Below, piece after piece: positions 20,255 to 29,240 of a stretch of DNA of 64,000 nucleotides. The notes beneath the pieces were generated by a model. The model searched no databases and was not told the origin of the DNA. It worked only from the letters and a program-made list of their open reading frames with translations. Location of the stretch: assembly GCA_027450005.1 (NCBI GenBank), contig DAIDKO010000030.1:53819-117818 (forward strand), read 5' to 3'. The DNA is from Rhodanobacter sp. (GTDB taxonomy: Bacteria > Pseudomonadota > Gammaproteobacteria > Xanthomonadales > Rhodanobacteraceae). Position numbers and translations under genes: made by a program. Every line of letters starts with the position of its first letter. The first letter of the stretch is position 1.

Positions 20255-21184
20255 TTAGCGACGGCGCGGCGGGTGCGGTAGCTTCACCGGCTTTGCGGCT
20301 GGTACGGCGGCGGATTCGTCCACCAGCCAGTCCAGCTTCCATTCGGCCGGCTTTTCCTGCGCGAGCAGGCGCGCCAGCGCGCGCAACGGGTCGCGCAGGG
20401 TTTCGTCGAGCTGCCAGGGCGCGTTGACGATCGCCATGCCTGAGCCGTTCAGGCGCAGCGGCGAGTCATCGCCGTGCACCAGCAGTTCCGCGCGCAGCAC
20501 GCGCCTGGCGCCGCAGTGCGAGAGCCAGCGCAGGAAGGGCTGCACCTGGCTGCGCCGCTTGATCGGATACCAGATCGCGTAGATGCCGGTGGGCCAGCGC
20601 TGCAATGCTTCCTTCAAGGCCTGCTCGATCAGCCGGTACTCGGCCTCCTGCGCTTCGTAGGGCGGGTCGATCAGCACCAGGCCACGCCGTGCCAGCGGAG
20701 GCAGCAGCGCCTTCAGCGCCGCGTAGCCGTTGCGTTCGTGCACGTGGACGCGCGCATCGCGTCGGAACAGTTCGTGCAACCGCGCGGCTTCCTCCGGATG
20801 CAGCTCGCACAGCTGTGCGCTGTCGTTGTCGCGCATGGCCAGTGCAGCCTGCAGCGGCGAGCCGGGGTAGAGCTTCAGCCCGTGTTCGTTTCCGGGCAGG
20901 GCGAGGATGCTGTCCAGCCAGCGGCGCAGCAGTGGCGGCAACGCGGCGGCATGGGCATCGCCGCCGTGCAGGTCGGGAAACAGCAGGCGGGCGATGCCGT
21001 CCTTGTATTCGCCGGTCTTGCCGACTTCGGCGCTGTCCAGTGCGTAGCAGCCGCTGCCGGCGTGGGTGTCGATCACGCAGAACGGCGCGGGCTTGAGTTT
21101 CAGCGCTTCGATCAGCGCCAGCAGCACGGCGTGCTTCAGGACGTCGGCGAAGTTGCCCGCGTGGTAGGCGTGACGGTAGTTCAT
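20255..21184 (-). CDS. rlmJ: 23S rRNA (adenine(2030)-N(6))-methyltransferase RlmJ
   Basis: MNYRHAYHAGNFADVLKHAVL, IDPPYE motif. Confidence 0.93.
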   Translation of the reverse strand: MNYRHAYHAGNFADVLKHAVLLALIEALKLKPAPFCVIDTHAGSGCYALDSAEVGKTGEYKDGIARLLFPDLHGGDAHAAALPPLLRRWLDSILALPGNEHGLKLYPGSPLQAALAMRDNDSAQLCELHPEEAARLHELFRRDARVHVHERNGYAALKALLPPLARRGLVLIDPPYEAQEAEYRLIEQALKEALQRWPTGIYAIWYPIKRRSQVQPFLRWLSHCGARRVLRAELLVHGDDSPLRLNGSGMAIVNAPWQLDETLRDPLRALARLLAQEKPAEWKLDWLVDESAAVPAAKPVKLPHPPRRR

Positions 21185-21293
21185 GGCGGCAGCCGTGGAT
21201 TGGCGCACAAGTATAGGCTGCGGATGGCGTGCAGGCCGCATGAAGCCCGCTCCAGGGTTGAGTGGGCGTGGAGTGCGTCGTTATGCTTGCGGC

Positions 21294-21641
21294 ATGCATC
21301 GTTCGTTGCTCCATCCACTGCGTCGCTGTCGCCTGCTGCTTGCAATGGTGCTGTGCGCGTGGCTGGGTCTGGCCGGTTCGGTGTTCGCCCATGACGATTG
21401 CTGCGCCCGCATGCAGGGCTTGGCCGTCGCGCTGACGATGAGCCTTCACCGCGGCGTGCCGGCACCGCTGCACGCGGACGGCGGGCACGCCGATTGCGCC
21501 TGCGCCCACGCGACGGCGACCTTGCCGGAACTGTCCGCGCCCGCGGTGCCGGTGCATCCGGTCGCGACAACGTGGCAGGCCTGGCCGACCGCTACCCCCG
21601 AGCGTCCCCGCGCGCCACCCCTGCGGCCACCGTTGGACTGA
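21294..21641 (+). CDS. copL: CopL-like small Cys/His-rich leader protein upstream of copA
   Basis: Signal peptide, HDDCCARMQG and HADGGHADCACAHA; position before copA/copB. Confidence 0.6.
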   Translation: MHRSLLHPLRRCRLLLAMVLCAWLGLAGSVFAHDDCCARMQGLAVALTMSLHRGVPAPLHADGGHADCACAHATATLPELSAPAVPVHPVATTWQAWPTATPERPRAPPLRPPLD

Positions 21642-21678
21642 CATTCCCGCGATGGCGCCGACCCGGTTCGGCGGGCCA

Positions 21679-21727
21679 CCTGCCTGTGCGCAGGCTTGTT
21701 GCCGCATGTGCGGCGAAGACAGGCGGG
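21679..21727 (+). promoter_or_regulatory. Tandem hairpins with competing outer pairing between copL and copA
   Basis: GCCTG-tgcg-CAGGC, GCCGCA-tg-TGCGGC; alternative CCTGCCTGT with ACAGGCGGG. Confidence 0.5.
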
Positions 21728-21757
21728 ATCCTCGGTGATTCCGCGCAGGAGTGAAGG

Positions 21758-23482
21758 ATGGACACACAGGATCCGCGCGACGGGCAGTTGTCGCGCAGAC
21801 GGTTCGTGCAAGGCCTCGCGCTGGGCGGGGTGGCCGCCGGCTTGGGCCTGCGCGCAGGCACTGCCGTGGCGCAGGCGGTCGCGGTGCGCCGCGAATGGCG
21901 CGGCACGCATTTCGAGCTGGCCGTCGGCGAGCTGCCGGTGAACTTCACCGGACGCAGGCGCATCGCCACCGTGGTCAATGGTCAGCTGCCGGCACCGCTG
22001 CTGCGCTGGCGCGAGGGCGACACGGTGACGCTCAGGGTGACCAACCGCCTGCGCGTGCCAACCTCGATCCACTGGCACGGCATCCTGGTGCCGTTCCAGA
22101 TGGATGGCGTGCCTGGCATCAGCTTCCCCGGCATCGCGCCCGGCGAGAGCTTTATCTACCGTTTCCCGGTACGGCAGAGCGGCACCTACTGGTACCACAG
22201 CCATTCCGGCTTGCAGGAGCAGACCGGGCTGTACGGCCCGCTGGTGATCGAGCCCGCCGGTGGCGAACGCTTCCCTGCCGAGCGCGACTACGTGGTGATG
22301 CTCAACGACTGGTCGGACGACCGTCCCGAACACATCTTCGCGACGCTGAAGCGGCAGAGCGACTACTACAACTACGCGATGCCCACGGTGCCGGACTTCT
22401 TCCGCGACGTGCGCGAGCATGGGCTGGAGCAGGCGCTCGCCCGGCGCCGGATGTGGGAGCGGATGCGCATGAATCCCACCGACTACAGCGACGTGTCGGG
22501 GCACACCTATACCTACTTGGTGAACGGCCACCCCCCGGCCGGCAACTGGACCGGGCTGTTCAGGCCCGGCGAGAAAGTGCGGTTGCGCTTCATCAACGGC
22601 TCGTCGATGACCTTCTTCGACGTGCGCATCCACGGCCTGAAGATGACGGTGGTCGCCGCCGACGGCCAGGACGTGGAGCCGGTGAGCGTCGACGAATTCC
22701 GCATCGCGGTGGCCGAGACCTATGACGTGATCGTGGAGCCGAAGGAAGATCGCGCCTACACGCTGTTCGCACAGGCCATCGACCGCAGCGGCTACGCCCG
22801 CGGCACGCTGGCACCGCGTGCCGGCATGCAGGCGGCGGTGCCCGCGATGGACCCGCTGGTCTGGCTGGGCATGCGGGACATGATGGGAGCGATGAGACAG
22901 GGCGGCACGCATGGGAATAGCGCCATGCCCGGCATGGACATGGGCGCCACCGCTGCCGCGTCGGCTGTGCATCACGCCCGTACCGAGTACGGCCCGGGCG
23001 TGGACATGCACGTGGACATGCCGCGCAGCAACCTCGACGACCCGGGTGCGGGCCTGCGCGGCAACGGTCGACGCGTGCTGACCTACGCCGATCTGCATAC
23101 CATCGGCGGCTCGATCGACCCGCGCGAACCCGGCCGCGAGATCGAGCTGCATCTCACCGGCAACATGGCGCGCTACGAATGGTCCTTCGACGGCGTGAAG
23201 TTCTCCGACGCCAAGCCCATCCGTTTCCGCTACGGCGAGCGGCTGCGCATCGTGCTGGTCAACGACACCATGATGAACCACCCGATCCACCTGCACGGCA
23301 TGTGGAGCGAGCTGGAGAATCCGTCCGGCGGCTTCCAGGTGCGCAAGCACACCGTCAACGTGCAGCCGGCACAGCGGGTGGCCTACGGCGTGACGGCCAA
23401 TGCGCCGGGGCGCTGGGCCTACCACTGCCACATGCTCTACCACATGGACGCGGGCATGATGCGCGAAGTGGTGGTGTCATGA
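21758..23482 (+). CDS. copA: Copper resistance multicopper oxidase CopA
   Basis: Twin-arginine SRRRFVQG, HWHG, HSHSG, HPIHLHG, HCHMLYHM motifs. Confidence 0.93.
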   Translation: MDTQDPRDGQLSRRRFVQGLALGGVAAGLGLRAGTAVAQAVAVRREWRGTHFELAVGELPVNFTGRRRIATVVNGQLPAPLLRWREGDTVTLRVTNRLRVPTSIHWHGILVPFQMDGVPGISFPGIAPGESFIYRFPVRQSGTYWYHSHSGLQEQTGLYGPLVIEPAGGERFPAERDYVVMLNDWSDDRPEHIFATLKRQSDYYNYAMPTVPDFFRDVREHGLEQALARRRMWERMRMNPTDYSDVSGHTYTYLVNGHPPAGNWTGLFRPGEKVRLRFINGSSMTFFDVRIHGLKMTVVAADGQDVEPVSVDEFRIAVAETYDVIVEPKEDRAYTLFAQAIDRSGYARGTLAPRAGMQAAVPAMDPLVWLGMRDMMGAMRQGGTHGNSAMPGMDMGATAAASAVHHARTEYGPGVDMHVDMPRSNLDDPGAGLRGNGRRVLTYADLHTIGGSIDPREPGREIELHLTGNMARYEWSFDGVKFSDAKPIRFRYGERLRIVLVNDTMMNHPIHLHGMWSELENPSGGFQVRKHTVNVQPAQRVAYGVTANAPGRWAYHCHMLYHMDAGMMREVVVS

Positions 23483-24603
23483 GCCGGAACCGTTCGCGCG
23501 CCGCCTTGCGACGCCTCCTGTGGCTGGTAGCGGGGCTGCTGGCTGCGCCTTCCATCGCCGTTGCGCAGACCACGCCCGCCGCGGCCAGCAGCTCGGCGTC
23601 GATGGACAGGGGTTCTATGCCCGGCATGGACATGGTGCAGATGCGCGACATGTCCATGCCGGCGGCAGCGGCCAGCGTCCCTGCGCCCGCCGCGACCAAG
23701 GCTCCCGAGCGCCATCGAAAGCTGTCCGCAAAGCCCATGCACCACGGCGCCACGGCGCGGATGGGCGCGATGCCTGGCATGGAGCTGGACGCGATGCGGA
23801 AGATGGGTAGAGCAGCGGTGCCTGCCGCGAGCGGTACATCGCACGAGCCAGGCACGATGGCCGGCATGCCGATGGGGCCCGTGCAGGGCGGCAGCCCACT
23901 ACCGGGGGCGCGCAGCCCCGACTATTCCGACGGCATCGGCTATGGCGCGATGCCCGGCATGGACATGCGCTACAGCATGCCACTGGACATGCTGCGCTTC
24001 GACCAACTGGAGGCGTTCCACGGCAAGAACGGCAACGGGCTGGCCTGGGAACTGCAGGGCTGGTACGGCGGCGACAGCAACAAGCTGTGGCTGCGCAGCG
24101 AGGGCGAACGCGGCCGTGGCCGCATCCAGGACGGCGACGCCGAGCTGCTGTGGAGCCACGCCGTCGCCGCGTTCTGGGACACGCAGCTCGGCCTGCGCCA
24201 GGACCTGGGCGAAGGGCCTGCGCGCCACTGGGCCGCATTCGGCATCCAGGGCCTGGCGCCTTACTGGTTCGAGCTGGCAGCCACCGCCTACCTCGGGCCG
24301 TCCGGGCGTACCGCGGCCCGCCTGCGCGCGGACTACGAGCTGTTGTTCACGCAACGGCTGATCCTGCAGCCGGAGTTCGAGCTCAACGCCTACGGCCGGT
24401 CCGATCCGGCGCGGCGCCTCGGCGGCGGGGTTTCCGATGCCCGGTTCGGCCTGCGCCTGCGCTGCGAGGTGCGCCGGCAATTTGCGCCCTACCTTGGCGT
24501 GGTCTGGACACGACGCTTCGGCGGCACGGCCGCTTTCGCCCGCGACCATCGCCAAGCCATCTTCGACCGGCAGTGGGTGGCCGGCGTCCGCATCTGGTTC
24601 TGA
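23479..24603 (+). CDS. copB: Copper resistance outer membrane protein CopB
   Basis: Repeated MPGMDM/MPGMEL motifs plus CopB domain (WYGGDSNKLWLRSEGERG). Confidence 0.92.
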   Translation: MSRNRSRAALRRLLWLVAGLLAAPSIAVAQTTPAAASSSASMDRGSMPGMDMVQMRDMSMPAAAASVPAPAATKAPERHRKLSAKPMHHGATARMGAMPGMELDAMRKMGRAAVPAASGTSHEPGTMAGMPMGPVQGGSPLPGARSPDYSDGIGYGAMPGMDMRYSMPLDMLRFDQLEAFHGKNGNGLAWELQGWYGGDSNKLWLRSEGERGRGRIQDGDAELLWSHAVAAFWDTQLGLRQDLGEGPARHWAAFGIQGLAPYWFELAATAYLGPSGRTAARLRADYELLFTQRLILQPEFELNAYGRSDPARRLGGGVSDARFGLRLRCEVRRQFAPYLGVVWTRRFGGTAAFARDHRQAIFDRQWVAGVRIWF

Positions 24604-24613
24604 GGAGTCCGCC

Positions 24614-25237
24614 ATGAAGCCACACATCAAACGCCACGGCCTGACCGTTGCCGCGGTACTCGCGATCCTGGCCGCGGGCGCCGGGATCTTCGTCTACTCC
24701 GGCCTTTACGACGTCGGTGCGGACGACCACCACACCCGGCCGGTCTTCGACCTGCTGCAGACCTTGCGCGACCGCTCGATCCAGCGGCGGGCAGCAGACA
24801 TCAAGGTGCCCAAACTCGACGATCCGCAACTAATCCTGAAAGGCGCCGGCCAGTACGCCGCCATGTGCACCGGCTGCCACCTGGCTCCCGGCATGGACGA
24901 TTCGGAACTGCGCGTGGGCATGTACCCGCAGCCACCGAATCTCTCCAGGATCCACGTCGATCCGAGGCAGGCCTTCTGGGTGATCAAGCACGGCATCAAG
25001 ATGAGCGCGATGCCTGCCTGGGGCATGGCCGGCCACGACGATTCCACCATCTGGAGCATGGTGGCCTTCCTCGAGAAGCTGCCGAGCATGACGCCGGCGC
25101 AGTACAAGGCCATCGTGGCCAAGGCCCCGCCGGACGACGACATGGACATGGGGCACGCCCATGCCGACGCTGGCCACCCCGGCATGGGCGACATGCCTGC
25201 GATGGCCGGCACGGCGGGATCCCCGCCCACTCAGTAG
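24614..25237 (+). CDS. Membrane-anchored c-type cytochrome with Met/His/Asp-rich tail
   Basis: CTGCH heme motif; DDDMDMGHAHADAGHPGMGDMPAM C-terminus. Confidence 0.83.
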   Translation: MKPHIKRHGLTVAAVLAILAAGAGIFVYSGLYDVGADDHHTRPVFDLLQTLRDRSIQRRAADIKVPKLDDPQLILKGAGQYAAMCTGCHLAPGMDDSELRVGMYPQPPNLSRIHVDPRQAFWVIKHGIKMSAMPAWGMAGHDDSTIWSMVAFLEKLPSMTPAQYKAIVAKAPPDDDMDMGHAHADAGHPGMGDMPAMAGTAGSPPTQ

Positions 25238-25872
25238 GCCACGGTGATGCGCCGGCGCGGAGCGTCGTCCTGCTCGACGCGATCCAGCAGGGCGACTGCA
25301 TAGTCCGCTACGCTGATGCGGCTGACCCCGTGGACGTCCGTCAGCAGCTGGTCGCCGCCGATGCGATAGCGGCCGCTGCGTTCGCCGTCCTCGACCAGCG
25401 CGGCGGGCCTGGCGTAGGTCCAGTCGACTGGCGAGCCGCTGGCGTGGAAGACGTCCAATGCGCGGCCCTGGGCTTCGGCCTCGGGCTTCCATGCGGCGGG
25501 AAAATCCTGGGCGTCGAGCACGCGCACGCCGGGCGCGGTCTTCAGGCTGCCGGCACCGCCGACCCAGACCAGCTGCGACGCCCCCGTCGCGGGCAACCGG
25601 TCGAGCAGGATGCGCGCGTTCTCCGGCAGGCTGTCGTGGTTGCCGTCGCGGCGGGCGGACAGGCTCGCCACGGCGGCGGCGCTGCCGCGCATGGCGTCCA
25701 GTCAGGTTTCCGGCCGCACGACGTCGCCGGTGACGACGCGGAGCCGGTCGTGGCGAAGTCAGAGGCGGGCCGGCTCGCGCACCACTGCGGTCGCGTCGTG
25801 GCCGCGCGCCAGTGCTTCGTCGAGGATGGCGCGGCCGATGTGGCCGGTGGCGCCGAACAGTGCGATCTGCAT
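25231..25872 (-). pseudogene. NAD(P)H-binding (NmrA-like) oxidoreductase interrupted by two in-frame TGA codons (25761-25759, 25704-25702)
   Basis: MQIALFGATGHIGRAILDEALARGHDATAVVREPARL*LRHDRLRVVTGDVVRPET*LDAMRGSAAAVASL...; all in one frame. Confidence 0.8.
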
Positions 25873-25922
25873 GGAAGGTCTCCCGTGATGAGTCAACGGG
25901 ATACAGCATGCGCCTGGCCAAC

Positions 25923-25975
25923 GGTTCGATAAATCGACCGAACCGCAATTCACTGTAAAGTAAGAGTTGACAGTG
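25923..25975. promoter_or_regulatory. Candidate operator dyads in LysR/NmrA-like divergent promoter
   Basis: GGTTCG-N10-CGAACC and CACTGT-N13-ACAGTG. Confidence 0.4.
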
Positions 25976-25985
25976 GAGGACGTAC

Positions 25986-26894
25986 ATGGGCGAGGTCAAT
26001 CTCAACCGGCTGGCAGTGTTCGCGGCGCTGGTGCGCGCGGGTTCCTTCACCGCCGCGGCGGAGCAGCTGGGTTAGACCAAGGCGATGATGAGCCAGCACC
26101 TGGCGCGGCTGGAGCGCGAGTTCGGCGTGACCCTGCTGGTGCGCAGCACTCGACGGATGGCTCTGACCGAGGCCGGCACGCTGTTCCACGCCGACTGCTA
26201 GCGCATCCTCGGCGAGACCGCGGCGGCAATCGAGCACGTGGGCGCGCACCGCGAGATGCCGCGCGGCACCCTGCGCCTCACCGCGTCGGTGAACTACGGC
26301 ACCGCGGTGGTGGCGCCGGCGCTGGCAGACTTCCTGCGTCGCCATCCCGGCGTGCACGCCGAGCTGGTGCTGGACGACGGTATCAGCGACCTGATCGGCG
26401 ACCGCTTCGACATGGCGATCCGCGGTGGCCCGCTGCGCGACTCCGGCCTGCACGCCTAGCGGCTGGCCGGCTTCCGCCAATGGCTGGTAGCCGCACCGCG
26501 CTATCTGGCGGCGCGGGGCCGGCCGCGGCGGCCGGCGGATCTGGCGCGGCACGACGCGATCCTGCTCTCGGTGCCCAGTTCGCCGGTACGCTGGGCCTTC
26601 ACCGCGCGCAACGGCACGCAGACGCGCGTGCGCCTGGCACCACGTGTCCAGGCCGACGTCGCCGCGGCGGTGCACGCGATGACGCTGGCCGGCGCCGGCG
26701 TGGCGGTGCTGCCGGATTTCATGGTGGAGGCCGACCTTGCCGCCGGAAGGCTGGAGCACCTGCTGCCCACGCAACGGCTGCCCGAAGGCAGCTTCCACGC
26801 GGTGTACGCCGGCCCGCAGGCCCCGGCCAAGGTGCGTGCCTTCATCGAGCATCTGCGCCAGAGCATGGCGGCGGGAGAGGCCGGCATCGGGTGA
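25986..26894 (+). pseudogene. LysR-family regulator interrupted by three in-frame TAG codons (26073, 26199, 26457)
   Basis: MGEVNLNRLAVFAALVRAGSFTAAAEQLG*TKAMMSQHLARLE...FHADC*RILGE...DSGLHA*RLAGFRQWLV...; one frame, 302 codons plus stop. Confidence 0.85.
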
Positions 26895-26931
26895 TCGCCC
26901 GCGTTGCAGATGGCCGGCGCCGGATCGGGGC

Positions 26932-27861
26932 CTATTCCACGATGGAATGGCTCTCCGCCAAGCCGAGCAATTCGGGTTGCTCCACCGGTTGCCGTTTGCG
27001 CGAAAGCAGCGGGTGCACGAATACCGCGGCGAGTATCACCGCCACGCCGGCGTAGAACCAACCATCGAGCTGGCGCTGCTCGCCGAGCAGTACGATCGCC
27101 AGCACGATCGCGTAGACCGGTTCCAGGTTGGTCACCATCTGCGTGCCGAATGCGCTGAGGTGGCGCAGCGCCACCAGCGCCAGCGCGAACGGCAGCAGGG
27201 TGCAGCCGAACGCCAGCGCCAGCAGCAACAGCATGTCGTGCATGTCGGGCAGCACGAATGCCGGGCCGGCATGCGGCAGCAGCGGCGCCAGAACACCCAG
27301 GAAAACCGTGCCGGCGCCCAGCTCGATGCAGGTGATGGTGAGCGGGTCACCGTGTTCCACCATACGCTTGTTGAACGCGCTGAACAGTGCCGCTAGCAGG
27401 GCACACACCACGCCCACCGCGATGCCCGCGCGCATGCCTGCCGGCACGCCGCCCACCACCATCGCCACGCCCGGCACCACGGCGATGCCGATCAGCATCT
27501 CGCGCGGGTCGAATTTACGTTTGGCGATCAACGGCTCCACGAAGGCGAGGAACACCGGCCCCAATGCCATGCAGGTGGCGCCCACCGAGGCGTCGGCGAG
27601 CTTGATCGCGGCGTAGAAGGTGAGCCAATGCAGCGACACCAGTACGCCGATGCCGGCGTAGGCCCAGCGAAGGTGCGCCGGCATCGCGCGCAGGCCGCGC
27701 CACACGCGCGGTATCAGCAGCAAGGCCGACGTGACCAGCAGCACGCGCCACCACACAAGCTGCAGCGCCGGCAGGCTGATCAGCTTGCCGAGGATCGCGG
27801 TGAAACCCCACAGCATCACGCAAAAGTGGATCTGCAGGCGGGCTTTGCTGACGGGTTGCAT
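26932..27861 (-). CDS. EamA/DMT family transporter
   Basis: Two EamA repeats, ~10 TM. Confidence 0.82.
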   Translation of the reverse strand: MQPVSKARLQIHFCVMLWGFTAILGKLISLPALQLVWWRVLLVTSALLLIPRVWRGLRAMPAHLRWAYAGIGVLVSLHWLTFYAAIKLADASVGATCMALGPVFLAFVEPLIAKRKFDPREMLIGIAVVPGVAMVVGGVPAGMRAGIAVGVVCALLAALFSAFNKRMVEHGDPLTITCIELGAGTVFLGVLAPLLPHAGPAFVLPDMHDMLLLLALAFGCTLLPFALALVALRHLSAFGTQMVTNLEPVYAIVLAIVLLGEQRQLDGWFYAGVAVILAAVFVHPLLSRKRQPVEQPELLGLAESHSIVE

Positions 27862-28178
27862 GGGGGCGCATCGATGGGGGACGCGGCATTCTACGTCGTG
27901 TCTGTTCATGTCGGCGGGGAAAGTCGCGGTCAGAAAACGCCGCCCAATCGATCTTCGTGATCAGGGGCGATCGCACAGTATCAAGGACGCAGCTTGCCGG
28001 TATGCGCGGTGCGGACCGGTGGACGCATCGGCTGCAGCACCGTGGTGCAAGTGTCCGCATTACCGGTGTCGTGTCTGGGCGCGATCAGCGCCAGCAGCAC
28101 GGCGGCCGGCGCGGCGACCACGCCCAGCCGCCTGGCGTCCATCCGTAATGTTGCCCAAACGCTCAGTGTCCTCTGGAC

Positions 28179-28346
28179 AACATCCTGAACTACTGTCGAC
28201 TGCGCATCACCAACGTCGTCGCCGAAGGCATAAACAGCAAGCTCATGGTCATCAAGCAGCGGGCCTGCGTTTAACGCACCTCCCCCCAACACTTCAAGCC
28301 CGCCACCTAGTTACTTTGCGGCGGACTTGATCTCTATTCATGCTAA
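28179..28346 (+). mobile_element. 3' remnant of an ISL3-like transposase gene
   Basis: NILNYCRLRITNVVAEGINSKLMVIKQRACV* then ...HFKPAT*LLCGGLDLY, resembling the ISL3 transposase C-terminus. Confidence 0.6.
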
Positions 28347-28573
28347 ACCCGGAAGAGCCTTATCTTTCGGCCACATTGCGTTGGGCCAGCAAAGAAGGTT
28401 GGCTCGGACGCAGGCAGGCGGCCGAAACCGCTTTGTCCCTGGCGGCAAGCGCAAAAATCACTCTGGCCCCTGCGCCAGATGCTCAAAACTACCTCGCCCT
28501 TTGCCAACCACAAAGCAATGCCCTCCCTCCCTCAGAGATTGAGTCAGCCAGTATTCTGGAAGGCCGTAAGGCC

Positions 28574-29146
28574 TCAGTGCGTGCGCCAAATGCGCCACAC
28601 CCACGCTGGCGGCAGGTTGAGCCAGGCACCGCCGACGCGTTCGGCCTGCAGTCCAAGCCGCTGCCGCAGCACGCGCGGCAACGGACAGCGCAGGCAGTAG
28701 GTGAACTGGTGGAGCACGCCATCGGCTTGCAGTTGGCGCTCGAACAAGCCTTCGATTATGGCGGCGACCTTGTCGGGGGGCGACAGCAACGGCAGGCCGC
28801 TAATCATGGCGCTTGCACGCTCGTCGCCGAACAGCGGCGAGGAGTGGCCCAGCTTCGCCGCATCCATGCGCAGCACGCGCGCATGCGGATAGCGCCGCGC
28901 CAGCGTGGCGGCCAGCACGGCGTCGGTTTCCACCAGCACCAGGCGATGCCCGGGCCAGCCGCGTTCCAGCAGGGCTCGCGTGAATACGCCGGTGCCGGGG
29001 CCGAGTTCGATCACTGGGCCGTGCGCTTGGTCGACATGGGACGTCATCAGGCGCGCCAGTGCGGGGCCGGACGGCGCCAGCGCGCCTAAGCTGCGCGGGT
29101 CGCGCAGCCAGGCGCTCAACAGATGGATGGTGTCGTTCTTTGGCAT
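28574..29146 (-). CDS. SAM-dependent methyltransferase, phospholipid N-methyltransferase-like
   Basis: VIELGPGTGVFTRALLERG; SGLPLLSPP. Confidence 0.72.
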   Translation of the reverse strand: MPKNDTIHLLSAWLRDPRSLGALAPSGPALARLMTSHVDQAHGPVIELGPGTGVFTRALLERGWPGHRLVLVETDAVLAATLARRYPHARVLRMDAAKLGHSSPLFGDERASAMISGLPLLSPPDKVAAIIEGLFERQLQADGVLHQFTYCLRCPLPRVLRQRLGLQAERVGGAWLNLPPAWVWRIWRTH

Positions 29147-29240
29147 GGCGATATGGCGTTCGGTTGCGCTCGGCCGCCATAGCGGGAACGGTCGCGGCGG
29201 ATGTTCGGATCCGGTTACGTCGTCACGGCCGCATCGGCGC

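Noticed and set aside
25700-25765. Selenocysteine insertion at the two TGA codons of the NmrA-like gene
   Set aside because: Family is not known to use Sec, the positions are not catalytic, and no SECIS-like hairpin stands out after the codons.
9370-26894. Genome-wide reassignment of TAG to a sense codon
   Set aside because: Many intact genes here end at TAG with sensible C-termini (hutI, hydrolase 12454, DMT 17145, cytochrome c 25237, DUF1501 50117, methyltransferase 53700); only a few genes have internal TAG.
28340-29089. 249-aa plus-strand ORF
   Set aside because: Mostly antisense to the methyltransferase gene; its N-terminal part is IS scar sequence without recognisable domain.
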